Counted from the stretch's first letter, positions 7,647 to 14,631 are shown. The stretch: 33,774 bases of DNA from Acidimicrobiia bacterium (GCA_030432715.1 JAUIML010000010.1:1-33774); one strand, 5' to 3'. Notes: generated by a model not told the origin, from the sequence alone. Program-made: numbers and translations.

Positions 7647-9014
7647 TCAGGTCTCGTCGGCCGCTTGGAGCTCGTCGGGGTCGGCGGTGCCGGGGCGCAT
7701 CTCCCGATAGTCGCGGGCGCCGCCCTCCTCCGGCTCGATCTCGAGCCACAGGCCCTCGATGGCCACGACCCGCACGGGATCACCGGCCAGGATCGGCGTG
7801 GTGCGATTGACCATCGCCCGCCACGGCGCGCCGTCGATCATCACGATGCCGTCCTTCTTCACCTCGGTGGCGGCCTCACCCATCATGCCGATCATCCACT
7901 CGCGACCGATGGTCGGGGTGCCGAAACGGGTCCGGATCATCGACGGCATGCCGTTCATCATCGACAGCGCCACGCCGATGATGCCCACGAGAAGGGTGAT
8001 CCACGAGATCGAGAAGCCGTCGTACAGGAAGAGCGACCCGATGACCAGACAAACGGTGGCGATGGCCGACCAGGCCCGGGGCACGCCGGTCTGCACGTCC
8101 ACCGCGTAGCCGAGCATCGCGATCACCAGCAACGCCAAGGCCCAGGTGCGCGTGGGCAGGACCTCGAGGCCGTAGCAGCCGAGCACGAAACAGACCGCAC
8201 CGACGACGCCGGCGATGCCGACCCCAGCGGTGTAGAACTCGAAGATCAGCAGTGACACCCCGATGAGGAAGAGCAGATAGGCCATCGCCGGACTGGCCAC
8301 ACTGTGCATCCAGCCCTTGAAGAGCGACAGCTTCCGCAGCCGGACCGGCGAGGCGATCTCTCGGACCGATTCTCCACTCGAGGTGTCGATGACGCTGTCG
8401 AACCCGGGGAGTTCATCGCCGGGCTGGGGGCCGAGGGCGAAGAGGGCGAGCGTGGGCGACTCGTGCTCGATGAGTCCGAGCTCGATCGCGTCGAGATCGT
8501 TGATCGTGGTGCTCTCGAGGCCCGACAACAGGTCGGCGACCTCGGGGTCGAGGAACTCGGCCACCACGAGCTGCCCCGTGTTGCCGAAGGTCGCGAACGA
8601 GGCGATCCCCATCTCGTCGGTGACGGCCATGAGCTGTGCGATCCCGCCTTCGGCGGTGGCCCCGCTGGGCCCGACCCACCCGTAGACGGGCACGGTGGCC
8701 TCGTGGACCCGGCGGGCCAGTTCGATGAGCCGCGCATCGTCGACGACGGTGGCGGAGCTGTTGACCTGGAGGATGACGCCGCCGGAGTCCTCCTCCTCGG
8801 CCCGCGCGATCGACTGCTCGATGAAGTCGGCGACGATCTCGTCGACGAACCCCGACACCTGCACGATGTCGAACACGGCGGAGCCGCTCGTGGTGTCGAT
8901 GGTCTCCTGCGTGATCGCGCCCTGCGCACCGGCGGGCGGCGAGCACGCGAGAATCCCGACCGCAAGGCCGATCATGGTGAGCGCTAGCGTGAGGCGGCGA
9001 CGCACGTCGCGCAT
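7647..9014 (-). CDS. nfeD: NfeD-family membrane protein with protease-like N-terminal domain
   Basis: A 455-aa protein built like long NfeD proteins: signal peptide (about 1-30), ClpP/SppA-like periplasmic domain (about 45-220), a block of membrane segments (about 255-375), and a C-terminal OB-fold NfeDC domain around GEAATEVKKDGIVMIDGAPWRAM. Family members with an active protease carry a catalytic Ser in GxxAxSAG. Here that stretch is GATAEGG (118-124), with Gly at the Ser position, so proteolysis is doubtful. ATG at 9014 is preferred to the ATG at 9056 because it starts the signal peptide and avoids overlap with the divergent ATPase gene at 9032; only 17 nt separate the two starts. NfeD proteins usually partner stomatin/flotillin proteins; none is seen here. 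Confidence 0.88.
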   Translation of the reverse strand: MRDVRRRLTLALTMIGLAVGILACSPPAGAQGAITQETIDTTSGSAVFDIVQVSGFVDEIVADFIEQSIARAEEEDSGGVILQVNSSATVVDDARLIELARRVHEATVPVYGWVGPSGATAEGGIAQLMAVTDEMGIASFATFGNTGQLVVAEFLDPEVADLLSGLESTTINDLDAIELGLIEHESPTLALFALGPQPGDELPGFDSVIDTSSGESVREIASPVRLRKLSLFKGWMHSVASPAMAYLLFLIGVSLLIFEFYTAGVGIAGVVGAVCFVLGCYGLEVLPTRTWALALLVIAMLGYAVDVQTGVPRAWSAIATVCLVIGSLFLYDGFSISWITLLVGIIGVALSMMNGMPSMIRTRFGTPTIGREWMIGMMGEAATEVKKDGIVMIDGAPWRAMVNRTTPILAGDPVRVVAIEGLWLEIEPEEGGARDYREMRPGTADPDELQAADET

Positions 9015-9031
9015 CCGTCTCGAGGAGGGGA

Positions 9032-9970
9032 ATGGATCCCGGTCAGTTCTTCGCATCGTCGCGGGTCCTCATCGTGGCGGGGAAGGGCGGAGTCGGGAAG
9101 TCCACAGCCTCGGCGACCCTGGCGTTGGCTGCGGCGCGCACCGGCCGCTCGGTCCTCCTGGTGGAGGTGGCCGGACGATCGGCGACGGCATCGATGTTCG
9201 GTGCCGACGCACCAGGCTACGAGGAGTCGACGGTTTACGACGAGGCGGACCACGGTACGGTCCGGTGCCGATCGATCACGCCCGACGACGCGCTGGTGGA
9301 GTGGCTCACCAATCACGGCTTCTCGCGGATCGCGAAGCGGATGGCGAAGAGCGGGTTGCTCGAGATCGTCGCCACCGCCACACCCGGCATCAAGGACCTG
9401 CTCGTGCTCGGTCGGATCAAGGCGCTCGAGGCCGAGGGCGTAGCCGACCTGATCATCGTCGACGCGCCCGCCGCCGGCCACGCGATCCAGTTCCTCCAGG
9501 CTCCGGTCGGCGTGCGCGACACAGCCCGCACCGGTGTGCTCAACCGCCAGGCCGTCGAGGTCATCGAGATGCTCGACGACCCGACCCGCTGTCGGGCCAT
9601 GTTGGTGAGCATCCCCGAGGAGACACCGGTCAACGAACTGATCGAGACGGCGTTCGCGGTCGAGGACGAGGTGGGACTGGCCCTCGGCCCCGTCGTGATC
9701 AACGGCATCCTTCCGCCCATCGACGGCCTGGCCGACGAGCCGCCGGCGTCGTTGTCGCCCGACGAGGCGGCCGATGCCCGGATGGCGGCCGACCTCCGCC
9801 GTGACCGGATCGCGCTGCAGACGGAGCAGCTCGACCGGCTCCAGGCCCGGCTCCCGCTCGCCCAGATCCGCATGCCCCAGCTGTTCACCACCGAGATCGG
9901 GCCCACCGAGCTGCACCGTCTCGCCGATGCCGTCGAGGCGTCCATCGAGGCGTTGGAGGACTGGGCATGA
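9032..9970 (+). CDS. ArsA/Get3-like ATPase, first subunit
   Basis: A 312-aa cytosolic P-loop ATPase of the ArsA/Get3 (SIMIBI) class. It has the complete deviant Walker A GKGGVGKST (17-25) including the signature lysine K18 that reaches across the dimer, and VDAPAAGHA in the switch II region. ATG at 9032 follows GGAGGGG with short spacing. It overlaps the second ATPase gene by 4 nt (ATGA), so the two subunits are translationally coupled. It resembles Mycobacterium Rv3679, which pairs with Rv3680 and neighbours whiB4. Arsenic functions are not implied because no arsB or arsR lies nearby. Get3-like handling of membrane or metabolic cargo is the working idea for actinobacterial pairs. Confidence 0.9.
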   Translation: MDPGQFFASSRVLIVAGKGGVGKSTASATLALAAARTGRSVLLVEVAGRSATASMFGADAPGYEESTVYDEADHGTVRCRSITPDDALVEWLTNHGFSRIAKRMAKSGLLEIVATATPGIKDLLVLGRIKALEAEGVADLIIVDAPAAGHAIQFLQAPVGVRDTARTGVLNRQAVEVIEMLDDPTRCRAMLVSIPEETPVNELIETAFAVEDEVGLALGPVVINGILPPIDGLADEPPASLSPDEAADARMAADLRRDRIALQTEQLDRLQARLPLAQIRMPQLFTTEIGPTELHRLADAVEASIEALEDWA

Positions 9971-11064
9971 GCGGGCCGGCACCGGCGTCGATGTCGACGA
10001 TCCCGTCCTACCGGGATCTCGCCGAGCGCTGCGAGGTGATCGTGTGCTGCGGCACCGGCGGCGTCGGCAAGACCACCACCGCCGCTGCGACCGCCATGGC
10101 GGCCGCGGCGATGGGCCGGCGCGCCGCGGTGGTCACCATCGACCCCGCGAAGCGGCTGGCCGACGCACTGGGCATCGGCGAACTGGGCAACGACCCCACC
10201 GTCATCGAGGGGCCGTGGCCGGGCACGCTCGCCGCCCTCATGCTCGACACCAAGGCCACCTTCGATGCCGTGGTTCGCCGCCACGCGGGGAGCGACCAGC
10301 AGGCCGAGACGATCCTCGCCAACCGCTTCTACCGCAACATCTCGACGAGCCTGTCGGGCACGCAGGACTACATGGCCGTCGAGAAGTTGGCCGAGCTCCA
10401 CTCGTCGGGAGAATGGGATCTGGTCGTCGTCGACACGCCGCCGACCCGTGACGCACTGGCCTTCCTCGAGGCGCCGAAGCTGCTGACCCGGCTGCTCGAC
10501 AATCCGATCTATCGGGTCCTGATCTCCCCGAGCAAGGGGGTCCTCCGGGCGGTCAACCGGGCGGCCACCAGCGTGGTCCGCCAGCTGTCCCGGGTGGTCG
10601 GTGCCGAAGTGGTCGACGACGCCATCGAGTTCTTCCAGGCGTTCCAGGGCATGGAGGACGGCTTCCGCGAACGAGCCGACGCAACGCTCACGCTGCTGGG
10701 CGCCGACCAGACGGCGTTCGTGCTGGTGGCCTCACCGCGAGCCGACACCCTCGTCGAAGCCAAGTACTTCCTCGACCGGCTCGGCAAGGCCGATCTCGAC
10801 GCGGCGGCCGTCGTGGTGAACCGGGTCCTCCCCACCCTGTCGATCGACGCCGCCCGCGCGGCCGAGCTACAGGCACTCCATCCGGGCGGACCGGTGCAGG
10901 CGCTGGCCGATCATGCCGCGGCGGCAGCCGGCGACGACGACCGCATCGTCGACCTCCTGTCGGCCGCGCCGGGCGCGACCGTGGCCCGGGTGCCGCTGCT
11001 GCCCTCCGATGTCCACGACGTCGACACGTTGCGACGGATCGCCGAACTGCTCACCGAAGGCTGA
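9967..11064 (+). CDS. ArsA/Get3-like ATPase, second subunit lacking signature lysine
   Basis: A 365-aa partner of the preceding ATPase. The P-loop reads GTGGVGKTT (29-37): the catalytic P-loop lysine is present but the first signature lysine of the deviant Walker A is Thr30. Switch II is VVDTPPTRDALAF, as in ArsA/Get3. Other blocks include the helical insert around YRNISTSLSGTQDYMAVEKL and the C-terminal PLLPSDVHD. If the two proteins form a heterodimer, one of the two composite ATP sites would lack its cross-subunit lysine, giving an asymmetric enzyme. The ATG overlaps the upstream stop codon. The gene converges on the STAS gene with a 25-nt gap. Confidence 0.9.
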   Translation: MSGPAPASMSTIPSYRDLAERCEVIVCCGTGGVGKTTTAAATAMAAAAMGRRAAVVTIDPAKRLADALGIGELGNDPTVIEGPWPGTLAALMLDTKATFDAVVRRHAGSDQQAETILANRFYRNISTSLSGTQDYMAVEKLAELHSSGEWDLVVVDTPPTRDALAFLEAPKLLTRLLDNPIYRVLISPSKGVLRAVNRAATSVVRQLSRVVGAEVVDDAIEFFQAFQGMEDGFRERADATLTLLGADQTAFVLVASPRADTLVEAKYFLDRLGKADLDAAAVVVNRVLPTLSIDAARAAELQALHPGGPVQALADHAAAAAGDDDRIVDLLSAAPGATVARVPLLPSDVHDVDTLRRIAELLTEG

Positions 11065-11089
11065 CGCGATCGGGAGACCGACGTGCGCG

Positions 11090-11443
11090 TCAGGCGTCGG
11101 GGTCTTCGTCGAGCGCCTCGACCGCAGCCGCGTAGTCGTCCTTGACGGGCACGATGCGATCGAAGCCGGTCGTGTGGAGCAGCTTGGTGATCGCCTCGCG
11201 ATCGCTGTAGATCACCACGCGGCCCTCGCTCTCGCGGATACGGCGGATCCCGCCGATCAGTGCGCCGAGGCCGGCGGAGTCCATGAACTGCACGCCGGAG
11301 AGGTTGACGACGACCCGGGGCTCCTCGGCCATCTCGGCGAAGGCCTCGCGGAACTGCGCAACGCTGTAGGCATCGAGCTCGCCCGCCGGGCAGAGATCGA
11401 TCTGGGATCCGTCGTCGGACCGGTTTGCTTGGATCTCGAGCAC
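11090..11443 (-). CDS. STAS-domain anti-anti-sigma factor
   Basis: A 117-aa single-domain STAS protein of the SpoIIAA/RsbV type. The GELDAYSVAQFREAF strand-helix, VNLSGVQFMDSAGLGAL (phosphoacceptor Ser56 in DSAG) and VVIYSDREAITKLLHTTGF match the family. Such proteins release a sigma factor by binding an anti-sigma kinase; no RsbW/SpoIIAB-type kinase or sigma gene lies in the window. GTG at 11443 is chosen because the domain begins there and a TACCAT -10 element lies 6 nt upstream. It is divergent from the receiver-domain gene, with a 145-nt region holding the tandem repeat between them. The acidic C-terminal tail (EALDEDPDA) is short. Confidence 0.9.
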   Translation of the reverse strand: MLEIQANRSDDGSQIDLCPAGELDAYSVAQFREAFAEMAEEPRVVVNLSGVQFMDSAGLGALIGGIRRIRESEGRVVIYSDREAITKLLHTTGFDRIVPVKDDYAAAVEALDEDPDA

Positions 11444-11449
11444 CGGCGC

Positions 11450-11455
11450 ATGGTA
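11450..11455 (-). promoter_or_regulatory. -10 element of STAS gene (TACCAT)
   Basis: TACCAT on the minus strand, 6 nt before the GTG at 11443. Predicts a leaderless transcript. Confidence 0.5.
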
Positions 11456-11481
11456 ACCCCAACCGTCGCCCGCCCACACGC

Positions 11482-11569
11482 GGGTGCCGTGCCTGCACCC
11501 CGCGAGCATGGTGCCCCCACCCGACGAACATGGTGCCCCCACCCCGTGAGCATGGTGCCCGCACCACCG
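11482..11569. repeat. 22-bp-period tandem repeat in divergent promoter region
   Basis: Three 18-nt near-identical blocks begin at 11504, 11526 and 11548, an exact 22-nt period. A decayed fourth unit begins at 11482 and keeps mainly GTGCC and CACC. Each unit carries GAGCATGGTG or GAACATGGTG followed by CCC(C/G)CACC, and the third contains the inverted repeat GGTGC-CC-GCACC. The array ends 6 nt before the -10 hexamer of the receiver gene. Two helical turns per unit place every copy on the same DNA face, which suggests an operator array; a short mobile or REP-like repeat is the alternative. Confidence 0.8.
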
Positions 11570-11574
11570 CCGTG

Positions 11575-11580
11575 TACGAT
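11575..11580 (+). promoter_or_regulatory. -10 element of receiver-domain gene (TACGAT)
   Basis: TACGAT preceded by TG (extended -10 form), 8 nt before the GTG at 11589. Confidence 0.5.
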
Positions 11581-11588
11581 TTCGCCTC

Positions 11589-11969
11589 GTGACGGACATT
11601 CTTCTCGCCAGCGACGCCGACTGGCTCGTCGACGACGTCGAGGCTGCGCTGGGTGGGGCCCACGTGATCCACCGCGTGCGGGCCGGGGTCGACGTGGTTC
11701 CGGCCATCCAGCAGGTCGACCCCGCCCTCGTGCTGCTCGACCTCCAGATCGGCAACATGGGCGGCGTGGCCGCCTGCATCGCCGTGAAACAGCGGGTCAC
11801 CATGGGTGATCTCGCCGACCGCCCGGTGCTGCTCCTGCTCGATCGCGAAGTCGATTCCTTCCTGGCCAAGGAGGCCGACGCCGACGGCTGGTTGGTCAAG
11901 CCGCTCGACGCCTTCGGCACGCTGCGAGCCGTCGAGGCCGCCCTCTCCGGCGAGACCGTCACCCACTGA
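11589..11969 (+). CDS. Orphan receiver-domain protein, atypical active site
   Basis: A 126-aa stand-alone CheY-like receiver without an output domain. The phosphoacceptor D51 (VLLDLQ) and the conserved lysine K104 (GWLVKPL) are present, but the N-terminal acidic pair is reduced to SD (S8-D9) and the switch Thr/Ser at the end of strand 4 is D85 (LLLLDREVD). Phosphorylation is possible but output switching may differ. It starts with GTG at 11589 after a TACGAT -10 element. It is divergent from the STAS gene, which suggests the pair belongs to one signalling circuit, although nothing in the window shows the kinase or target. A tRNA-Pro gene follows after 61 nt. Confidence 0.82.
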   Translation: MTDILLASDADWLVDDVEAALGGAHVIHRVRAGVDVVPAIQQVDPALVLLDLQIGNMGGVAACIAVKQRVTMGDLADRPVLLLLDREVDSFLAKEADADGWLVKPLDAFGTLRAVEAALSGETVTH

Positions 11970-12010
11970 TCCGACGGCGGATTTCGCGACCGAACCGCTG
12001 TCGCCCCCGC

Positions 12011-12016
12011 TAGCCT
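12011..12016 (+). promoter_or_regulatory. -10 element of tRNA-Pro gene (TAGCCT)
   Basis: TAGCCT ends 14 nt before the mature tRNA 5' end, giving a 5' leader of about 8 nt for RNase P. Same hexamer style as the leaderless protein genes. Confidence 0.5.
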
Positions 12017-12030
12017 CCTGAGTCTGCACA

Positions 12031-12104
12031 CGGGCAGTGGCGCAGGTTGGTAGCGCGCCTCGTTCGGGACGAGGAGGTCGTGGGTTCAAATCCCGCCTGC
12101 CCGA
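12031..12104 (+). tRNA. tRNA-Pro (anticodon CGG)
   Basis: A 74-nt cloverleaf read by eye. Acceptor CGGGCAG pairs with CTGCCCG (12097-12103), followed by discriminator A12104. The D-arm contains GGTTGGTAGC, the anticodon stem is CCTCG/CGAGG with loop TTCGGGA (anticodon CGG), and the T-arm loop is TTCAAAT. No CCA is encoded, so it must be added post-transcriptionally. Composition drops immediately downstream. Confidence 0.96.
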
Positions 12105-12217
12105 CTCACCCCAAGTCGAATGCCGGCCACCCACGCGGCTGGGCACGTCAGGTTTCCGCTCTCAGCCGAAACGGGCCAGCGACGCTCTGCGTCGATCGCA
12201 ATCTCCGTGCGAAGGGA

Positions 12218-12251
12218 GGGGTTGACACCCCCCCCTCGATGCCCTCATCCT
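12218..12251 (+). promoter_or_regulatory. Consensus -35 TTGACA inside a palindrome, candidate promoter
   Basis: TTGACA at 12222-12227 lies within the palindrome GGGGT-TGAC-ACCCC (12218-12231). CATCCT (12246-12251) at 18-nt spacing keeps the two most conserved -10 bases. This is the only perfect TTGACA box I noticed ahead of a gene, and it would give the 12322 lipoprotein gene a leader of about 60 nt. A factor-independent terminator for the tRNA is an alternative reading of the palindrome. Confidence 0.4.
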
Positions 12252-12321
12252 GAATTGCGGTAGTGGATTGCTCGGCGGAGCTCCCGCCGGGTGCCGACCC
12301 AGAAGAACTGGGGGTTCCCAG

Positions 12322-12831
12322 ATGCGAGCGAAGTTTCTGGTCGCGATGTGCAGCCTGGCGCTGATCGCCGCAAGCTGTGACTCGGCGTCGGACATCGAGG
12401 ACGGGTTCGCGAACAACGGGAACGTCATCTACTGCCTGCAGTACGAGAACCTCGGCCAACACGCACATGGATCTTGGAATGCCATGGCTTCGACGACAAT
12501 CGGCCGTGTAAAGGATCTGTGCGCTGTCGCCCAGGTACCTGGCCTCGTACGGACTTCGTTCGACTCCTACTACAACGACCTCCAGGGAGTGTCGTTGTGC
12601 TTCACAGCGACGATCGCGGGACAGCCTTGGACGGCGAACGACGGCGTCAATCCCGCAGCTCAACAGATCTTGATCTTCTTCGCCGATCCTTTCCTCCAGT
12701 ACGACCCCATGCCGTGCGGAGACGGTTGGTACAACGTCGAAGGATTTCACGAAGGTGCCTTCTACGGCGGCATCGACTCCTTCGAAGCTCCGCCTACTGA
12801 GTGGGTGCCGATGCACCAGAACACGATCTAG
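12322..12831 (+). CDS. Secreted lipoprotein of unknown function
   Basis: A 169-aa protein with a lipoprotein signal: MRAKFLVAMCSLALIAASC, with C19 as the lipidated cysteine. The mature part is rich in Tyr, Phe, Trp and Asn and contains four further cysteines (in IYCLQ, DLCAV, LSLCFT-like LCFT and MPCGDG), compatible with two disulfides. I recognise no family. Base composition is clearly lower in GC than its surroundings (31 of 60 G+C in 12421-12480 by hand count, against 44 of 60 in 10021-10080). The next gene follows after 12 nt, so the two are probably co-transcribed. ATG at 12322 is chosen because it begins the signal peptide; upstream in-frame codons do not fit. Confidence 0.75.
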   Translation: MRAKFLVAMCSLALIAASCDSASDIEDGFANNGNVIYCLQYENLGQHAHGSWNAMASTTIGRVKDLCAVAQVPGLVRTSFDSYYNDLQGVSLCFTATIAGQPWTANDGVNPAAQQILIFFADPFLQYDPMPCGDGWYNVEGFHEGAFYGGIDSFEAPPTEWVPMHQNTI

Positions 12832-12843
12832 GAGACATTGACT

Positions 12844-13410
12844 ATGACGAAGCGATGGATTCTGAGTCTACTCGCAGCGCTAGCTGTCGTGGTGGCTGGT
12901 ACGAGCGTTGCGCTCGCAGGGAACGGTGACGGCGAGCCGGGGCCGTCTGTGGACGAGCCTGAAGCGGGCGAGACACGTCCAGCCTCCTCCTTCGAGGAAG
13001 GCGAGCTGCCGGAACGCCCAGAACGAATGGACAGCCCGGCGCCAGACGACGTGATCAGAGTCGGAGCCGGTGACAACGTCATTGAGATGACGGCCGACGA
13101 AGCTCGACTCGAAGCCGAGAAGCTGGCTCAGGAATACGCAGAACGCGACGATGGCATCACGCCGCTCTGGGGCGTGAGGTCTGATGGAACAACCGGAGCA
13201 ATCGCCCACTGTGAAGCGACCGCCCCGAGCGAACTGAATGGCGAGCAGGGGACGCTGTACGACCAAACCGTCTCTCGCCTACCCGAAGACGTAGACCCTG
13301 AGGCGGCCACAACGGTCCTCGTCTGTTCCCCCGCTCCTGGGCATGAGTGGCCTGAGAGTGACGGTCCGGACTGGGACGCTGAGATTCCGCTGTCGGCGCT
13401 CGACAACTAG
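12844..13410 (+). CDS. Secreted acidic protein of unknown function
   Basis: A 188-aa protein with a signal peptide (KRWILSLLAALAVVVAGTSVALA, cleavage near residue 26). A Pro/Glu-rich acidic linker (about 27-65) follows, then a domain with two cysteines (AHCEATAP and VLVCSPAP) that could form a disulfide. No family recognised. ATG at 12844 follows GGAG with 9-nt spacing, which decides it against the TTG six nt upstream. It sits directly downstream of the 12322 lipoprotein gene and shares its lower GC content. It ends 2 nt from the convergent helix-turn-helix gene. Confidence 0.72.
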   Translation: MTKRWILSLLAALAVVVAGTSVALAGNGDGEPGPSVDEPEAGETRPASSFEEGELPERPERMDSPAPDDVIRVGAGDNVIEMTADEARLEAEKLAQEYAERDDGITPLWGVRSDGTTGAIAHCEATAPSELNGEQGTLYDQTVSRLPEDVDPEAATTVLVCSPAPGHEWPESDGPDWDAEIPLSALDN

Positions 13411-13412
13411 CA

Positions 13413-13823
13413 TCATCGCCGGCCGAACCTTCCCGACCGTAGTTCCACGCCGGCACGCACAAGCTCCTTGCGGAGGGTCTCCTTGTGCACAGGAAGATCC
13501 CCTGCGATCGCCTTGATCGTCTCGCCGCGTCGGTAGCGGTCAGCGGCGGCCGCGACTTGCTCGTCGGTGAGCTTCCGCCCGGGATGTCGAGTCTCGACAC
13601 CTCGCTGGTGAAGGTGACGTAGGACAGTTGCTCGGTTCCGACCTGTGGCCACCACGAGTTGGGGCACGGTCAAACCCTCCTTGTAGCGCTTGGCGATGGA
13701 ACGAGACTCCCCCTCACTGACCGGACGCACGGTGCGCCAGCTCGCTTCGTCCACCGATCGAGCCGCTCCATCCGCCAGATTTCCTGCGAGAAGCAGAGTT
13801 TCGAGCACCTCAGAGGAGTTCAA
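13413..13823 (-). CDS. Small double helix-turn-helix DNA-binding protein
   Basis: A 136-aa basic protein containing two HTH-like repeats: SIAKRYKEGLTVPQLV...TVLRHL (about 42-72) and AAADRYRRGETIKAIAG...ETLRKEL (about 93-125), each followed by a similar (Q/R)(R/A)GVE(T/L)R segment. This is the pattern of recombinase/resolvase-type HTH_7 repeats, but the serine-recombinase catalytic domain is absent, so a free-standing regulator or a remnant of a mobile-element protein is likely. The start is taken as TTG at 13823, preceded by AAGGA about 6 nt upstream; GTG at codon 6 is an alternative. It belongs to the lower-GC islet beside tRNA-Pro. Confidence 0.7.
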   Translation of the reverse strand: MNSSEVLETLLLAGNLADGAARSVDEASWRTVRPVSEGESRSIAKRYKEGLTVPQLVVATGRNRATVLRHLHQRGVETRHPGRKLTDEQVAAAADRYRRGETIKAIAGDLPVHKETLRKELVRAGVELRSGRFGRR

Positions 13824-13860
13824 GAGCTGTCCTTCTAGGTCGTCAAATTTCCGCTCCGAC

Positions 13861-13866
13861 TACGCT
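13861..13866 (+). promoter_or_regulatory. -10 element of SDR gene (TACGCT)
   Basis: TACGCT ends 6 nt before the ATG at 13873. Predicts a leaderless transcript. Confidence 0.55.
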
Positions 13867-13872
13867 GCGCCG

Positions 13873-14631
13873 ATGATCGATCTCTCGGGCAAGGTCTTCG
13901 TCGTGACCGGCGGCAACGGCGGTATCGGCCTCGGTATGGCCGAAGGCATCGCGATGGCCGGCGGCTCGCTGGCGATCTGGGGCCGCAAGGCCGACAAGAA
14001 CGCCGACGCGGTCGCCACGCTCGAAGCCCTCGGCGCCACCGCCCGGGCCTACGTGTGCGACGTCGGCGACGAGACCCAGGTCGTGGAGACGATGCAGGCC
14101 TGCCGCGACGACTTCGGGCGACTCGACGGGTGCTTCGCCAACGCAGGCCACGGCGGCCTGCCCGGCGGCATCTGCGACGTCTCGCTCGAGGACTGGCGCA
14201 CCGTGATGCGCATCAATCTCGACGGTGCGTTCCTGACCCTGCGCGAGGCCGCCCGTCATCTCGTCGACCAGGGTGAAGGCGGGAGTCTGGTGACCGTCTC
14301 GTCGACCTCGTCGATCCACGGCGCGGCCCGCAACTACGCCTACGGCACGGCGAAGACGGCCCTCAACGGCTTCATGCGGGCCCTGGCGGTCGAACTCGCT
14401 CGCCACAGGATCCGGGTGAACTCGCTGCTCCCCGGCTGGACGATCACTGAGCTGGCCGCGGCGCCCTACGCCAACGATCGCTTCCGTGAGGTCACCACCC
14501 AGCGCACACCCGTGCGGCGCTGGGCCGAACCCAGCGAGTTCCGCGAGGTCGGAGCCTTCCTGGCCGACCCGTCGCAGACCTTCCACACCGGTCAGGAGAT
14601 CTGCGTCGACGGGGGTTACACCGTCTTCTGA
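13873..14631 (+). CDS. Short-chain dehydrogenase/reductase (SDR)
   Basis: A 252-aa classical SDR. The cofactor loop TGGNGGIG (12-19), NAGHGG after strand 4, the catalytic Ser in VSSTSS, and Tyr/Lys in YAYGTAK are all present. The C-terminus GQEICVDGGYTVF is standard. Substrate unknown; NAD or NADP preference cannot be set by eye. ATG at 13873 is chosen because the Rossmann fold begins there and a -10 hexamer is 6 nt upstream; a much longer frame extending to 13690 overlaps the antisense HTH gene and is rejected. The stop codon lies inside the first of two duplicated hairpins. Confidence 0.93.
   Translation: MIDLSGKVFVVTGGNGGIGLGMAEGIAMAGGSLAIWGRKADKNADAVATLEALGATARAYVCDVGDETQVVETMQACRDDFGRLDGCFANAGHGGLPGGICDVSLEDWRTVMRINLDGAFLTLREAARHLVDQGEGGSLVTVSSTSSIHGAARNYAYGTAKTALNGFMRALAVELARHRIRVNSLLPGWTITELAAAPYANDRFREVTTQRTPVRRWAEPSEFREVGAFLADPSQTFHTGQEICVDGGYTVF

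Noticed and set aside
9032-11064. Arsenite efflux ATPases
   Set aside because: No arsB, arsR or arsD nearby, and the organisation matches the actinobacterial Rv3679-Rv3680-like pair.
11482-11569. CRISPR array
   Set aside because: The units are contiguous 22-nt repeats without variable spacers and no cas gene is present.
13690-13872. N-terminal extension of the SDR gene back to 13690
   Set aside because: The extension is antisense to the HTH gene and unlike SDR sequence; the -10 element and Rossmann motif place the start at 13873.
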